From: Mesodorylaimus sp. YZB2_4
Taxonomy: Eukaryota > Nematoda > Enoplea > Dorylaimida > Dorylaimidae
Direction: 5' to 3'
DNA length: 64,000 bases
Assembly: GCA_030248295.1 (NCBI GenBank)
Contig: JASANH010000770.1
Location: 1,116,001-1,180,000 of the forward strand
Shown here piece after piece: positions 1 to 12,607 of the stretch; position 1 is the first letter of the stretch, and every line of letters starts with the position of its first letter. The notes under the pieces were generated by a model. That model was not told the origin of the DNA and ran no database searches. It was given only the letters and a program-made list of their open reading frames with translations. Position numbers and translations under genes: made by a program.

Positions 1-289
1 TGTCTAAAATAGTCGATTCCTACAAGAAGTGCACCCTAATAAAAAATACTGTACATACTTTATGCAAAACAAGAAAGCCAGCGAAGTCGTAGTGGTCATA
101 TTTTAAATTTTGTCTTTGCATTGCGCGCATGGATAAGCGCAAAATTTGTAACGCGCATTCTGGCCTGGTATGTGTGGCCTTGAATTCAAATGTTGCCGCT
201 TCAGTGCACTTTGTCTTTAAAGGCATTCAAACGCCTTGTGTACTAGCTGTTAGATAACCCTACTGGTTGGCAGGATAAGATACACATCC

Positions 290-489
290 AGGCAGGCCCC
301 CTAGTCGTTAGAGCCAGGGGCATCACCCCGACGGGTTTCCGCCTCGCCTGGAGGAGCGTATCGATGACAACTTATAACCTGCATGTGACGGCCAACTAAT
401 GCAACCACATACAACACTCCTGCATGTCCTGTAAGGAGAACAGTAGGCAACCACATACACTGCCTTCTTCGCCCACAGGCCAAACACAC
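290..489. repeat. dispersed repeat, copy 1 of 2
   Basis: Three blocks are shared in the same order with 41939-42101: a CCTAGTCGT block, a block reading CGACGGGTTTC then GCCTCGCCTGGAGGAGC, and a block ending CACAGGCCAAACACAC. The core resembles the ACCCGAGGGGTT core of the 194-bp MITE family found elsewhere in the window, so it may be a distant relative. No coding potential seen. Confidence 0.6.
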
Positions 490-700
490 TTGTTCACCAA
501 CGGATCTGTGTATTCTGCAATACATCGCACTAAAGGAGTCTGGTGTCCTCACTACTGCTGTAATCTTTGTGACTCCGCGTAACTTGCAGCCGAGCACTTA
601 TTGCACACAGCAAAAGGAAAGGAATCCCAAACAACAGTCCTCTATTCTAAAGGACCCAGAAAACATCCGTTTATGAGTCCCACATTTTCCCACAACTCAC

Positions 701-2906
701 CCAGGACGTGAATGTTGGCCTGTCCGCACCAGTCCTGATCTCTGATGCTGGTTGCGATTTCTATTCCCTGAAAAAATCTTGGTCATGCACATAAGACCAA
801 AGTGAGGGTATGTTGTAAATTAAGGACGCTCAACTGCAAGGCGCAGGTTCCATCCCCGCTAGGTCCACCCGTTCTGTAAAACTAAAGAAGCTAAGCACAG
901 ATACAGACCCTACCTTCTGCCTCTCCAAACGTCCACTGTGGGGCGGGCACCAAACGTAGATGTCCGTTTTGTTGTCCAAAATAAACACATCGCCCATGTT
1001 AAGCGAGTCGCGAGTCAAATCCACCTGAAAACTAGCACGCACTGTACAGGATCCCTGTTCGACAAATTTTTCATTCATACCTGTTTGCACCGGACAACAC
1101 GCTTTCCCTTACATTGGAACAAACGGGGTGTCCATTTTTTGGAGCTGCTGACTTTTTTGAACCCGCTTTCATATCCGCCTTGCAAATACCTACAGTAACA
1201 GCTTACTCATAAGAGAGAAAGCAAGAACGCTTTCTAATTTACTTTATTCCTTGCTTGAAATAAGATAAGAAGAGGGCCGACTCGTATTCTTGGATCTGAA
1301 AGCAAACACGGCTGATGAGTCAGTATGGCTACGATTGATTTTTTTACAATAATTGCATACTCCACTATTATTGGGTGCAATAACACATCACATGCAACTG
1401 TACTTTACGCGTACGCTGTCATGACCAGGCAATGTTTTGAATCATAGTCAACGATGCATCATCGCGATTCTAGTCCCAACAATATTCTGTTTATGGCCAT
1501 AAAAGCTGCTTACAAATGCCATCTACGTTTTTCTACACGCTTAACTCACGAATCATCCTTGTGACTATCCTTTGATCGAAACGCCCTTCTCAAAATCATT
1601 TTCCCAGAAGCAAATGCATCCAATTCGAATCAGAAAAGTGTATGCAAATATGCAAATCATGGAAAAAGCGCTTTCTTAACTTTTTGTGCAAAGTTTCTGG
1701 TTTTAACTGCTGAGAGCCGAGTAAAACAGGTCAAAAGGTGCGACTAGGTGTTGAAACTTTTAAGACTATAAACTAGAAGCGGTGCATTTTACCTCGCGAT
1801 ACTGCACTGGAAGTCCGCCGAGCAAGTCGTCGAGTTCCACCGTCTTAATGGCAGCCGTGCCGTATTCATCCTGAAGGAAAATAAAAATTCAGAACCACAT
1901 AAATCCTTGGTCTTACATCCCGTCGATCCTTTCTTATTAACGATCATTCCGTTTTCAAACCTCGTGCGTCATACATACAACGAGCAGGCGCCCAAAGGCA
2001 ACACTCCCGAAGACATAGGGAGAAGCACAAGAGAAATCTAAAAGACACTTTTTCAAATTTTAAAGTCACCTGACGCAAATGTCTTGCATAGCAGGTAACT
2101 AGAACCAATGAGCCAACTTTTATGAACGGTGAGGCATAAAAGCAGTTTACGACTCCCCTTGCAATAAAGTTAGGCGGCAAGAGTAGAATGTAGAAAAGCA
2201 TACCGGTGTTGTATCCTTGCCAAGCCAGTAATGCAAATTGAACGAGAATGGTGGCGATTCCGTGTTATCTGCTGACAATGTCTAAGAAAACTGTGGGTTA
2301 GCCAGTTAGACATGCCGACACGACAGTTAGTGGGGCCCGCAGGGTTAGAATGCATGCCTACATGGCACACATGCATGCATGCACTTTACCTGACTGGTGT
2401 CATTTCCCAACCAAAAATGGACATTCCACTCGCTGGTGGATTTCGTCTAACTCAAATGAGAAGTCGAAGGAGGTATTTCAAAAATCAGGGATAACTTACC
2501 GACAATACGATGTAGGAATCACCACTGTAGAAGTATCCATATTCGGTTTTTGGAATTGGTAGAACTTTGAATTCCTGAAAAATTAAACGCGATCAAAGAA
2601 TGAATGCAGTCAAAGAATGTGAATGCAAAATCCGCCAAAACCTCGAAATAAACGAAATAAAAACCAGGTTTTTAAATGCATTACTGAGAAAAAATTTTAC
2701 ACATTCCCAAAAATTCAGCAAGGAAGTTTAAAAAATCGCACAAATCTGATAAAAATTTAAAAAACTGCAAATGCAAATACAGCATTCAATTTCACAAAAA
2801 AAGGTTTTCGCCGACATGAAAAACCAAGTTCGCATACCTTGATGCGCCATATCTCAATGCCAACTTTTTTGCCAGCAGTTTTGAACGCTTCGTCGACAAC
2901 CACCAT
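701..2906 (-). CDS. gelsolin/villin family protein, 5' part, runs off left edge
   Basis: Actin-binding, Ca2+-regulated filament severing/capping protein of the cytoplasm. Exons found: 2906-2838, 2574-2500, 2281-2204, 1870-1793, 1189-1081, 1024-914 and 767-701. All have GT/AG ends. The first four join in phase 0. Gelsolin landmarks in order are [84 protein letters not shown] and [11 protein letters not shown]. This covers the first gelsolin repeat and its linker. One short exon between 1793 and 1189 (the usual HES...YF segment, which must leave two bases of a codon) could not be placed. Further exons must lie left of the window; nothing gelsolin-like was found in 1-700. The start at 2906 is chosen because the family's N-terminal VVDEAF segment follows it and a splice acceptor lies 17 nt upstream. 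Confidence 0.9.
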
Positions 2907-2923
2907 TTTCAATGAAGTTTAAC

Positions 2924-2930
2924 CTGAAAA
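2924..2930 (-). promoter_or_regulatory. probable spliced-leader acceptor of the gelsolin gene
   Basis: On the minus strand TTTTCAG stands 17 nt before the gelsolin ATG with no coding sequence upstream. In nematodes this is the usual form of an SL trans-splice site. A 5'UTR cis-intron is the alternative. Confidence 0.5.
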
Positions 2931-5900
2931 TGCACCACCAACGTTGTCAGCAGAAACTGAGCAAGTTTTACGACAGTCTTCGACGGAAGAGCTTTCAAGC
3001 GAAGCTTTCACCAAGCAGAGAGAATTTGTTAAAGCAGTCTCGTAAATCGTGATTCAGTTCACGGTTTCCTGCAGGCGGCTGCTTTATCTGCTGTGAAAAA
3101 TGATTTCAACTTTGCATCGCGCTAGCTTCGAGCAGTCCGATTGAATGGCCTACCCAACCAAGCAGTGTCATATGCTTGAGCGAGAAGGAAGGCGTGGATC
3201 GTGTTAGCTCGACTAGACTCGATGCACCAGCGCCTGACCAGACTCGAATTCGTCACATTGTTGAACCAATCGATCCAACGTCCAGGTGCAATCGGAAAAA
3301 ATTATTTGCGCAATGAAGAACCTTGTTTGAACTCGATAGCCAAACAAAAACTGGCTTCTACCTTTGCTGCTATTCGTTTGCTTCGCAGGTTTGTCTAGGT
3401 AGTCCGCAGACACAGAGACCAGGGCGGGGCGAAAAAATGATAGCTTCGTCAATGCTGTTTTTACAATTGAAAGGACATGAAAAGGAAACAGTGGGCACAG
3501 AAAAACTATGTGAAAAGAAACAGAAAGCGTTATGAAATGTGTGTTTGATCTCCAACTCATAAGGTGGGTGGGGCGATCGAAAATTCTTGTTTTCTGCGGC
3601 AAAAAAAAAATTTTATTTTTAGAGTTTCAATTCTTCATAAGGCGTGAAGCAGGAGTGAAAAAATTAACTTTCGAGCTCATCTTATTCACCAAAATCACAG
3701 GGCGGCAAAGCCTTTTTGTCCTTCCCACGGAAAAGAAACGTGCGCTAGAGCAATGTTTGGAATTCGCATTGGCGGATTTTCTTGGGTTATACTGGGCGTC
3801 GTTTCAGACACTGCTTTTCGACTGGCAGAAACACCGCCAAATTATCTAAGATACTTCCTTGATGTTCGAAATTTTTTGTGAGACTTTTTGGCACGCGAAA
3901 GTGCTTTGACACTTGATCTCGTCGTGAAAAATAAGATTTGTTGTTTCTGGTGGATTTAGAAAAGACAAATCTTGGCTAAATTTGGAACTTGACCTGAGAA
4001 ATTGGACGACTGTGGTTTTGTATGGATAGAAAGTACTAGTAGGATTGCACTGGAATTTTGTTTTGGGTTAAATTTGTGAAGACATAAAAAACAGAGACAG
4101 CGAGAAGAGGAAAAGAATAGAAGGTTCACTGTCAGCTGACAAAAACGGAAACACAATGGTTTCGCAGAATATAGCCGCCGCGAGAGCTTCGTACCATCCT
4201 CGCACTGGTGCATATGGCAGTACAATACCTCCAGTTACTGCAAAACGGAAAATTATTCGCATCGGAAAAAGATCGCGGTTTTCGCGGTTGTGATTCTTCC
4301 GGGAAATTTTTTAGTCGCGAGACAGCCAGTACTTTTTCAAATTTCCATGAAAAGGAAAGCTGATGGAGCCCGCGCATTATTCCACGATATGCCCACTGAT
4401 TTCCAGCAGCAAAAGTGATGCTATGGATGCTATGGCCTTGCCTCTATCACATGTTCGATCTGTGGTGACAAGTGAGACACGCAAATAATGGTGGGCATAA
4501 TGGAAATCAACCTCGACGGAACATTAGTGCCTGCAAAGTTTGAGACAAATCGGTAATAAGGGTCTTGAGTTATTACGTTGCAAAGTTAGGGGCTTAACTT
4601 GTGGCATCTGTGTCGCCTTTACTGGGCGAGGCACTACCGTGCCACCTGATGCAGTAATTGCTAGCAAATTTTGTGAAAAATCAATTTGCAGGAAGATGAG
4701 AACAGCTTCAGGGTCAGCACTGATTGGAAGTAAGGACACCGCACTGACACAAAAAGATACAGTGAGGGTGCAGGGCATTTGGGCGCACGGATGTCTGATT
4801 GTGAGCAAAAGGACCTCTGAGCGCAGGATATCTGGGAGCAGTAAAAAAGGCGATTTACGATACAGAGTCGTGCATGGTGAAGCCCAGTGAAGTATATATG
4901 TCAGTCTAAAAATTGAAACTGTATGTCTGTATAGTGCCTGGCTGGGGCAGTGATAAGATCTAGGTGCAACAGACGGTAGTCCTTTTATGGTAACGGTAAT
5001 GTTTGAAATGTTTTCCTCGCCTGTGCTATTTTCAAAGCGCCAGCCAGATGAGGGACCTATGTGCCCTGGACTCTTGCACCGAGGTGGCTTGCGCTCACAG
5101 TCAGATGTCCTGCGCCTGGGTGTCTGTCAATGGACCTATGTATGAGACCGCGAAAATTTTCCTCCGCGAAAATGCGATACCGTAGGGATCCAAGAAATAT
5201 TTCCAACGCGAACTTATTTCGTTTTACAGCAGCCCAAACTATGTTCCTCGTATTCTTGGTCCAGGAGAGCTTTGACCAAATTTGACAGGTTGGGGGTTAC
5301 CTGTTCTTACTTCGCCATAAGCCACGGAATGCAGGCGCGGGGCGATAGCAATGCCATCCCACATGCGGTATACAGTGCACTGTCTAATGGCAGCACATAT
5401 CGCCTGTAGTGCTTGCAAATACGAATGCTATCCGTTCATGCAGTCGTCCGGCTTCCTTGTTCTTCACACCAGTCACCATTTTTGGGCACCTTATACGTAC
5501 AAAATAACTCGTTAGGTTTCCAACCAGTATGCCGTAAAATTGGCGATTTTTGTAATTGTAATGACTCTTGTTGCTCGTCATCGATAATCCCTATTTCAGG
5601 ACACGGTCGAAGCCAAGTTTATCGAAATCTACGTTGCTGGACTTGTTAACCAAGGAGCCAGCCAATGTGTTTAACGAAAAGTTGAAGATGTACAACTTAA
5701 GATTGCACTGTCTGACGGGAAGGACCAGGTTGAATGTACCTTGACTCTGTGCACTCACGATCAGAAGTGCATACCAAAACGGACCTAAAGCTGCATATTA
5801 ATCCTCAATGACGAAAATCGCCTAAATTCCTTCAATTCAAGCCAGCCATGTTGACCTGCCTGACACTACCTGGGCTGGGACTACTGCAGGATTTCAAACG

Positions 5901-6160
5901 GGTTTGACCTGGAGGATACAAGTGAGGGGACTGGACATTATGGAATAAATGACAGGACAAAGTGCAACCCTGCTCGTACTGTACAGTTACGTCCTCATAC
6001 AGTATTTCACAAAACCGTTTTGCGCCCAAGCGCATAAGGGAGCGTGACGATACAGGAGTACTAAGTTCAAGGACCTGGAGTATATGCTACTAAAGTTCAC
6101 GGTTTTAAGTCTTCAACGGCTAGCTGATTGCAAAAACTAGAGTTCCTCTGTGCGTCTTTA
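2931..6160. other. intergenic, no gene recognised
   Basis: Upstream of the gelsolin gene. Several open frames of 60-130 codons exist on both strands, but none has family similarity I recognise, splice-consistent neighbours or a signal peptide. Homopolymer A runs near 3601-3610. Confidence 0.5.
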
Positions 6161-6164
6161 CTAG

Positions 6165-6400
6165 GATCACGCAGGAGGACATCGACTTCCTCGGACGATG
6201 GCGGGTGGGCTGTGAACCCTACCCCTCCAGTGCACCTCGACGGTACCGGTAGAGTCACCCACGCCCTGCGTGCAAGGTCAGTGCGAGTTTGCAGTTCCCA
6301 AACCGCATTCCATCACCGGGGATTGAACCTAGGACGAACCCATCCACTCGCTGCCACGCAAGACGGGTAGACGAACGCCGAACCGCGGCCATCTTCCTGC
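6165..6400 (-). mobile_element. tRNA-derived SINE, copy 1
   Basis: On the minus strand there is an A-box-like stretch (GTGGCAGCGAGTGG, near 6343-6357), followed about 20 bp later by the B box GGTTCAATCCC (6319-6329), one base off GGTTCRANTCC. Downstream blocks CTGACCTTGCAC and GACTC..ACCGGTACCGTC are shared with the element at 50708-51130, which fixes both as one family. The body is non-coding. Confidence 0.6.
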
Positions 6401-6693
6401 CGTTTTTAAAAACTTGCTGGGTACTTTATGGAACTGTGTCCTATAGAGAGACCATTGCAATTGCAATGAGTTTTAAAAATTGCAATAGCTGCTGTTGAAG
6501 GAAGACTTTTTTGCATTGGATATTGTAGTTCTTTGATATGCAACATACCCATATCACCCATATCTTTTTATTGCATCAACATAAATAAGGCATAACCAAT
6601 TTAGTAACCAATATGATAACAAAAACGTAATTAACTAGGTTTGCCACCATTGAACAAAGAATAATCACCAGGTACCAAAACTAAAAACCTCGA

Positions 6694-9492
6694 TCAACAT
6701 TTGTCAACTGTTACCACTGGCATTTTCTCGTAATCAGCAAGAGGTTTTGCGAGAAAGCCAAAAAATCCGGCATCTTCTCGATAATACTCGGCTAACCAAT
6801 TGCTAGATTGGAACGGGTAGTAGCCACTGAAGAAGGAATTGCCTGGCATGGCGACGGGGTAACCCAGATTCATGCAACGGCTCCACGCGGCCAAATAGGA
6901 CGTTGCTTGAACTTTAAACGCGTCGATGGTGCCAACTTTGCACCTGAGCTTAACCCACTTGCCAGGCACAGCAGCGTGGTTGTCACCGACCATGAGCCAT
7001 ATCCAACTTGGTTTCGATGACGAGAAGAAACCTCCGCCCGCTGATTTCATGCACATGATGTTGGAAATGGCATCTAAAAAACAGGATTCACTGAAAGCCC
7101 AAACATCTGCGAAGGAACCGTCGTCAGTTTGGTCAATATTTTGGCGACCGTGTATTCCTCATGCTTGACCGCACAGACCCCAATAATCGTTAATATTCCA
7201 ACTCCTGACACCACATAGAAGCCAGCCAGTCCCGGCTCACCTCCATATTTCTGACCAGTCTGGCTGTTGTGCAAGGCTTGAGTTGGATCGAATCCATCGT
7301 CCGTCTTCTCCGTGCCCAGCACTTGACCAAGGAATGGCATAATATTTGCAGGAGTTTTTGGAAACAGTTCCTTCACAATATCGGGCGTTAGATCGGCTGG
7401 TATAACTGAAAATGGCACACCATGTAGACGTCGCATAGCACAAACCATTCAAGCATTCTTACTTTCATCGGAGAGAAAACCACCAGTTTGTCCGCAAAGA
7501 GGTTTCTTGGGCATTTCGCAGATCGCGATGCCCCTGGGCGTGTCGCATGGTATCATACGCCAGTTGCCAGCAGTCGCCACATCGGCCGCCAAACAGGTGC
7601 CATTCGTGGCTGGACGCGCTACGCCAGCCAGGGTCCACATAATGCCCGTATTGCCCTCGTTATATAATGCGAAGTTTGTGCCTTGCGCATAGGCACCCAG
7701 CCATAAATGGGCATTGGACCCTGGCCATACCCATTCTGGGAATCGTCTAAAAAGGTAATGTGTTGTCTTCACACCATCACACAGAGCAGGCCGTACCTCA
7801 GAATGCCAATCATCACGGACAACTCTACGAAATTGTTGATCCATAGAATGTGGGATGTGTTGTCGATTGCTTTGCAGCTCGCGTGCCAACTCCAAAAGGT
7901 GTCCATACCAGCGATCACACCTGGATTGGGGAGTCGATAGCACTGATCGTCGGGGGAGTTTGTGAAGCTGAACCAGCCGACTGGGCAGCCTTTGGGGCAT
8001 TCAGGACTGAAAATAGAAGAAAGTTAATCTGAGGTGGGAGCCTGGCAAAACTGTGCTTTTGTATTTTATTTGCACTTCATGCTAAAGTATATCAAGACTA
8101 GCTATCACGACTTCTTAAAGAATGGACCTAAGCAGTGGCCAGCTTTTGAGATTCCAGGGAAACTAAATGGAGAATTGGGTTATCTCATCTGGAAAATATT
8201 GTCTTATTTTCATCTACCCCACCTCTTGGGCTGGATACACCTGTGGCAACCATCCGTAGGAGCAACAGCTAACTTACGCAGTAGTCGCAGTTTTGTCCGT
8301 GCACGGATTACCCAACGCACCACCCACCCAACTGGTCAACTTCGATCCGATATTGGACAAGGCATTATCGATTGCACTGTTGGCGAGTAACTGGCCAATA
8401 AAGGGCACCGAAGGCAGTTTAGGGAACAAGTTGAACAGACTGCACGGAGAGAGCGAGATTGGACTGATTGGTAGAATACCACCAGTTTTTCCACAAACAC
8501 CTAAAAAAGCCAGAAATATGAGGGGTTGTGGGGCTGTAGGAATCTAAGTCCACCAAGTTTGAGACAGGGGTCTCAGGGCAGGGGATGCAGAGTCCTAAGG
8601 GGAATGCAGAAGACAGAAGACTAAGGGCCCACTTCCAAATCCAGACTCCGACCTTTCCCGCAGAAGATACAGCATAGTACACCTTACGCCTCTTTGGCAT
8701 TTCGCAGATGGCTGCCCCGGTCTTGTCTGTGCACGGTCTCGTCTGCCACAAGCCCAATGTCTTTGGGTCGGCGCTGATGCACGTATCGTTGGCTGTCGAC
8801 CCGATGATGTTGGCGGCTAGCATAAGCACGCTGCCCGTTTGATCAGTTCCGTCCAGAAATTTCCAGTTGCCTTGCTCGTTTGTATGACCTCCAAGCCACA
8901 GGAAACCGTTGGTCAACAAAGCGAACCAGTTGGCTGCGTATTGACTAAAAAGAGAGGAGAGTAGGCTTATGCTGACCATGAGGATGACCTCTAAAGATGC
9001 TGTAGCAAGGGACAAGGATTGAACTGTGCTGTGTTACTGCCAACACCCACATTGCCTAACTTTCTTCCTCTTAGCATCCAACTAGTCATCTCAAGGTCAG
9101 TGTTCTCCTCGCCCTGGACGTCGTCATTTTAACATATCCCATTCCTACCACCTGCCACCAGTGTACTTACAAGGCAACTGCAGTGCCAGCGGCTTGCTCA
9201 GCCAAGCTATTGACCACGATGATGTAGGAAGTGGGCTCCATTGCCTTGCACCGTTGCTGATGATTCCAGAACGTGTCCAAATGGGCCGGTTGAGGTGGCA
9301 GCTTGTAGCAGTTCTGGCTGAACCCGAATCGAGTCCATCCTTCGGGACAAGCGAGCGGACACCGCGATTCGCTGAAAGAAAAATCTTGTACTGGGTGGTC
9401 AGACCTCCAAAAGAACCCATCACTTACTCGACCTGCCCCTGCCCATTCGAACTAGCCACGGCCAGGAGAACCAAGATTATCGAGACCCACAT
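6694..9492 (-). CDS. secreted double C-type-lectin-like protein, copy A
   Basis: Eight exons: 9492-9428, 9371-9171, 8944-8688, 8500-8278, 8006-7797, 7746-7463, 7405-7241 and 7073-6694; all phases agree, giving 594 aa. Order: signal peptide (about 1-20), CTLD1 (from CPEGWTRF to GAAICEMPKR), linker with CGKTGG and PFIGQLL, CTLD2 (from CPVGWFSF to GIAICEMPKK), second linker with CGQTGG and PFLGQVLG, then a C-terminal domain with VPGKWVKLRCKVGTIDAFKV and YLAAWSRCMNLGY. CTLD hallmarks (WLGG, WKFLDGTD, the closing Cys-Glu) are present, but no EPN/QPD sugar motif is seen, so Ca-dependent sugar binding is doubtful. It sits head-to-head with copy B and is closest to copy C. The role is likely extracellular recognition in gut or cuticle (inference). 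Confidence 0.9.
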
Positions 9493-10150
9493 CGTTGATG
9501 ATGCCGATTGCAACTTTGATATCAGAGTTCACTCGACTTCGGAAGACTGAACCAATAAAGCCGCACGAGACAACGCAAACTTAAACAATGATCAAGCACG
9601 TTCCCACTCAACCTTTTAAAGGGCAGTTGGAGGCCAGAAAAATTTCCTGGAAACGAAAAACCTGATTTGTAATCGTGAAAAGATCGCATAAACAAGAGAG
9701 ACGAGCACGTAGGACTGCTTGTTCATGGAAAATAAACAAGTGCCAAAGGTAATCGCTTGGGCCCCATCGCAACAAGGAACTAAATAGAGCCAGTTTCTTG
9801 CGGGCGTATTGAATCGAGTCTGAGCATATTTTCTGATTGGTTTTGTTTCCGCGGAGTGGAAGTTGGGGACTCTGTTTATGCCTACCTGACTTCCAGACAA
9901 ACAAAAATCAGTGGTGACCAAAGGGACCTAAGCGCGGGTGCACCCGACCCAGATCTAGGGGTTGCCACACACCTTCGTGTGCGCCTGGTGGTTTCATCTA
10001 CCTGCGCTCCCAGGAAGAAGTTGTTTAGAGCTATTATTCTTCCAGTTCACCCCGTCTCGTGCGGCTCTTTTCTCCATTTAGTCGATCGACACTGGTTGAA
10101 TAATTTTGTATAATCTTGATTCCGTTTGCAATCGTACTCCATTCTCAGCG
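9493..10150. promoter_or_regulatory. shared divergent promoter region of lectins A and B
   Basis: 658 bp separate the two start codons. On the minus strand CCTTTAAAAGG (9612-9622) is a TATA-like site about 125 bp before the ATG of A. A weaker TATA-like stretch (TTTTGTATAATC) lies about 40 bp before the ATG of B. No gene in between. Confidence 0.45.
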
Positions 10151-10835
10151 ATGCATCAGATATTTCTTATCTTTTTGTTGATCATCGGCAGCTATGCGCA
10201 GTAAGTCATATGATTCTGGGAGGAGGATTTTCTGAAACCAAAATTTTTTTCTCCTCAGAGAATGCTCTCTGGGCTGCCCGGAAGGCTGGACGCGATTCGG
10301 CTTCAGTGAGCATTGCTACAAGCTGCCTGATCAACCAGCTGTTCTGGACACATTCACTGGTCATTTGCAAAGATGTCAGCTACTCGAACCCACTTCCTAC
10401 ATTTTGGTGGTCAATGACTGGGCCGAACAAGCGATGGGCAGTGCCGCAGCCGTGTAAGTGTCCATTGCTTGGGTTAAATGGGAACTGGAGATGGAAAATG
10501 CTCAGTGGCATAGATTGGCCGCATGCCCCTAGGATCCAACTTCCTCACAGTTCCATGATAGGACCTAATTGCACTGATGGCTTATGTGGAGCCATGCAAG
10601 TCCGCATGTTTTATTTGTGGAACCCACGTGGAATCTGTCCTGAAATTCTAGCTTCTAGTGACTGGGCTGCAAGGAAGGCCACTCGATGCGCAATCAAAGT
10701 GTTTGAGGTCACTCCAATGAGGAAAATGTTGTATCAAGTTATTATACCCTATCTGAAACTATATTTTACGAATATGGAAGAATGTAAGGAAGAGCAAGAT
10801 GCGAGATGGAACTAAAACTGACTGGGCATTTTAAA

Positions 10836-10974
10836 GGCGCATTTATAGTCGACAAAATTTCTACACCTACCCCTCGGGTAGGAGTAATAGCACACGCTTA
10901 AGTATATGGCCGTTGCACCTACCCTAGGGGTAGGAGTAGAAATTTTGTCGACTATAAATGCGCCCTAAAGGAGT
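10836..10974. mobile_element. 139-bp foldback MITE in an intron of lectin B
   Basis: Nearly perfect palindrome: GGCGCATTTATAGTCGAC at the left end is mirrored at the right end, and both arms continue through AAAATTTCTAC and a CCTACCCC-type block. The loop is about 40 bp. Flanks read TTAAA on the left and CTAAA on the right, possibly a degenerate target duplication. Confidence 0.85.
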
Positions 10975-12413
10975 AGGGGATCAGCGACATGCCGAATGAG
11001 TAAGCAAAACGCCACATTCTTGGGGAGAATCATAAAGTACAGTTTGGGATATATGATTGACTCAAAACATTTGCACTTTCATAGTGTAGAGGACCATTCT
11101 TGCCACTATTTCAGACAGTGTCCTTGGACTATCCAAACTTCGCGTTCAATCAAAGCTGGTAGCCATGGTTGCTTTATTGGCCAATCTCGTTTCCCCGCTG
11201 TTTCACTGACTTAAGCTTATTTCAGGCTATTCACGTCTAATTTTCCCAGCGTACTGAACAACACCTTCTTGTGGCTGGGTGGTCGGGCAACGGGGAGCGG
11301 ATGGGAGATGGTGGACGGAAGCAACGCAACCACGAATGTGGTCTTGCTCGGATCCGATGCTAGCAAACCAACCGATGCCGCTTCGTGTTTGAGTACTGAC
11401 TCGGGCTCCTTGTCCATGTGAACGTCGAAGCCATGCGCAGAAAACACAGGGGCAGCCATTTGTGAAATGCCAACGAGACGTAAGCACACTGATGGTGGCA
11501 CTGGCCTACCGTAAATCCTCATTTGCTGAATTCCGTGATATACTGTAACATTTCAAAGGGTTCCGACCGGAGGGGGGGGGGTTGCTCACTACGGGGCCGC
11601 TCATTCACTTTCTCGCAATTGGACTGTTTGAAATGAGTACTCAATAACACGCTCACCTTGTTATTTCAGCTGTGTGCGGAAAACCATTTTGCCTAGTAAG
11701 AAGTCACAATCAGCATTGTCACAGCCTGTGATATGTTATACCTTTTATAGTGGCTCCTATTCCATTCACACGATGCAACGCAAATTTCAATTCGTTCGGC
11801 CACCTTCGAAACGTTCCATACATCGATCAGCTGATCTTCGAGGTCTACCTCTCAGGTCAGTTGACAGGAACGTGCATGCCAGTCAATAACAAGTGGCACA
11901 GCAAGGCTTTCAATGGGTGCGATGGGGCATCGGGCAGGATGACTGGCATTGTCATACCGTAAGTATTGTTTCCCTGCCAACATTGAGCTAATTGAGGTCT
12001 CATAGGAGTGTTATCTACTGTATTCCAAAACAGAGCTACCGTGCTTACTCGAAACCTAGGGAACATAAAATTTTAATTGGCACATATTTAGGGGTAACTT
12101 GAATTTCCATGGTAGAGACTAGCACATTTTCTTGTAAACGATACGACGCCATCAAATCTTGAAAAACCGGGAAGCTAGAACTTGTAACTTCATAGGGTAT
12201 CGTATTCCACAGTTTTATGGCACTGAACTCGAAAGACTGAGTGTTCGACTTACCTCCAGGAGCGCCTTGTCGAATCCAGAATCAACTAATTTACTAATCA
12301 TTTCTCCCTGTAAATAGCAAAACCATCAGCACGACTCCGGCGGGGGGGGCATATTGGAGTGGACTTACGAGGAAATACAGTATGGTTGTAGGCTGTTTCG
12401 TAACTTACCCTGT

Positions 12414-12607
12414 GTAACCAAGCCTGGCAGGTGTAGAAGGGAGGTGGCCGACCGAAGTGAGCAGGACAAAAACTCCAACTGGAGCAGGCAAGTCTTGCGA
12501 CTATACCTACAGCTGAAACATCAGCCCAAGGGGTTGCTGTCTCCCAGCCAGGGGAGAGTATCGATTACTCTCTCCCACTCGCCATAGCCTACCAGGCGGG
12601 GGGTTAC
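12414..12607 (+). mobile_element. 194-bp MITE, copy 1
   Basis: Begins GTAACCAAGCCTGGCAGG and ends with its imperfect inverse (CCAGGCGGGGGGTTAC). Copy 2 at 22377-22570 has the same length and about 90% identity by eye. The family core is GAAACATCAACCC then GGGGAGAGTATCGATTAC. It lies in an intron of lectin B. Confidence 0.85.

Noticed and set aside
11419-11421. TGA in lectin B as a selenocysteine codon
   Set aside because: Paralogues have Trp at this site and B carries two more lesions; decay is simpler.
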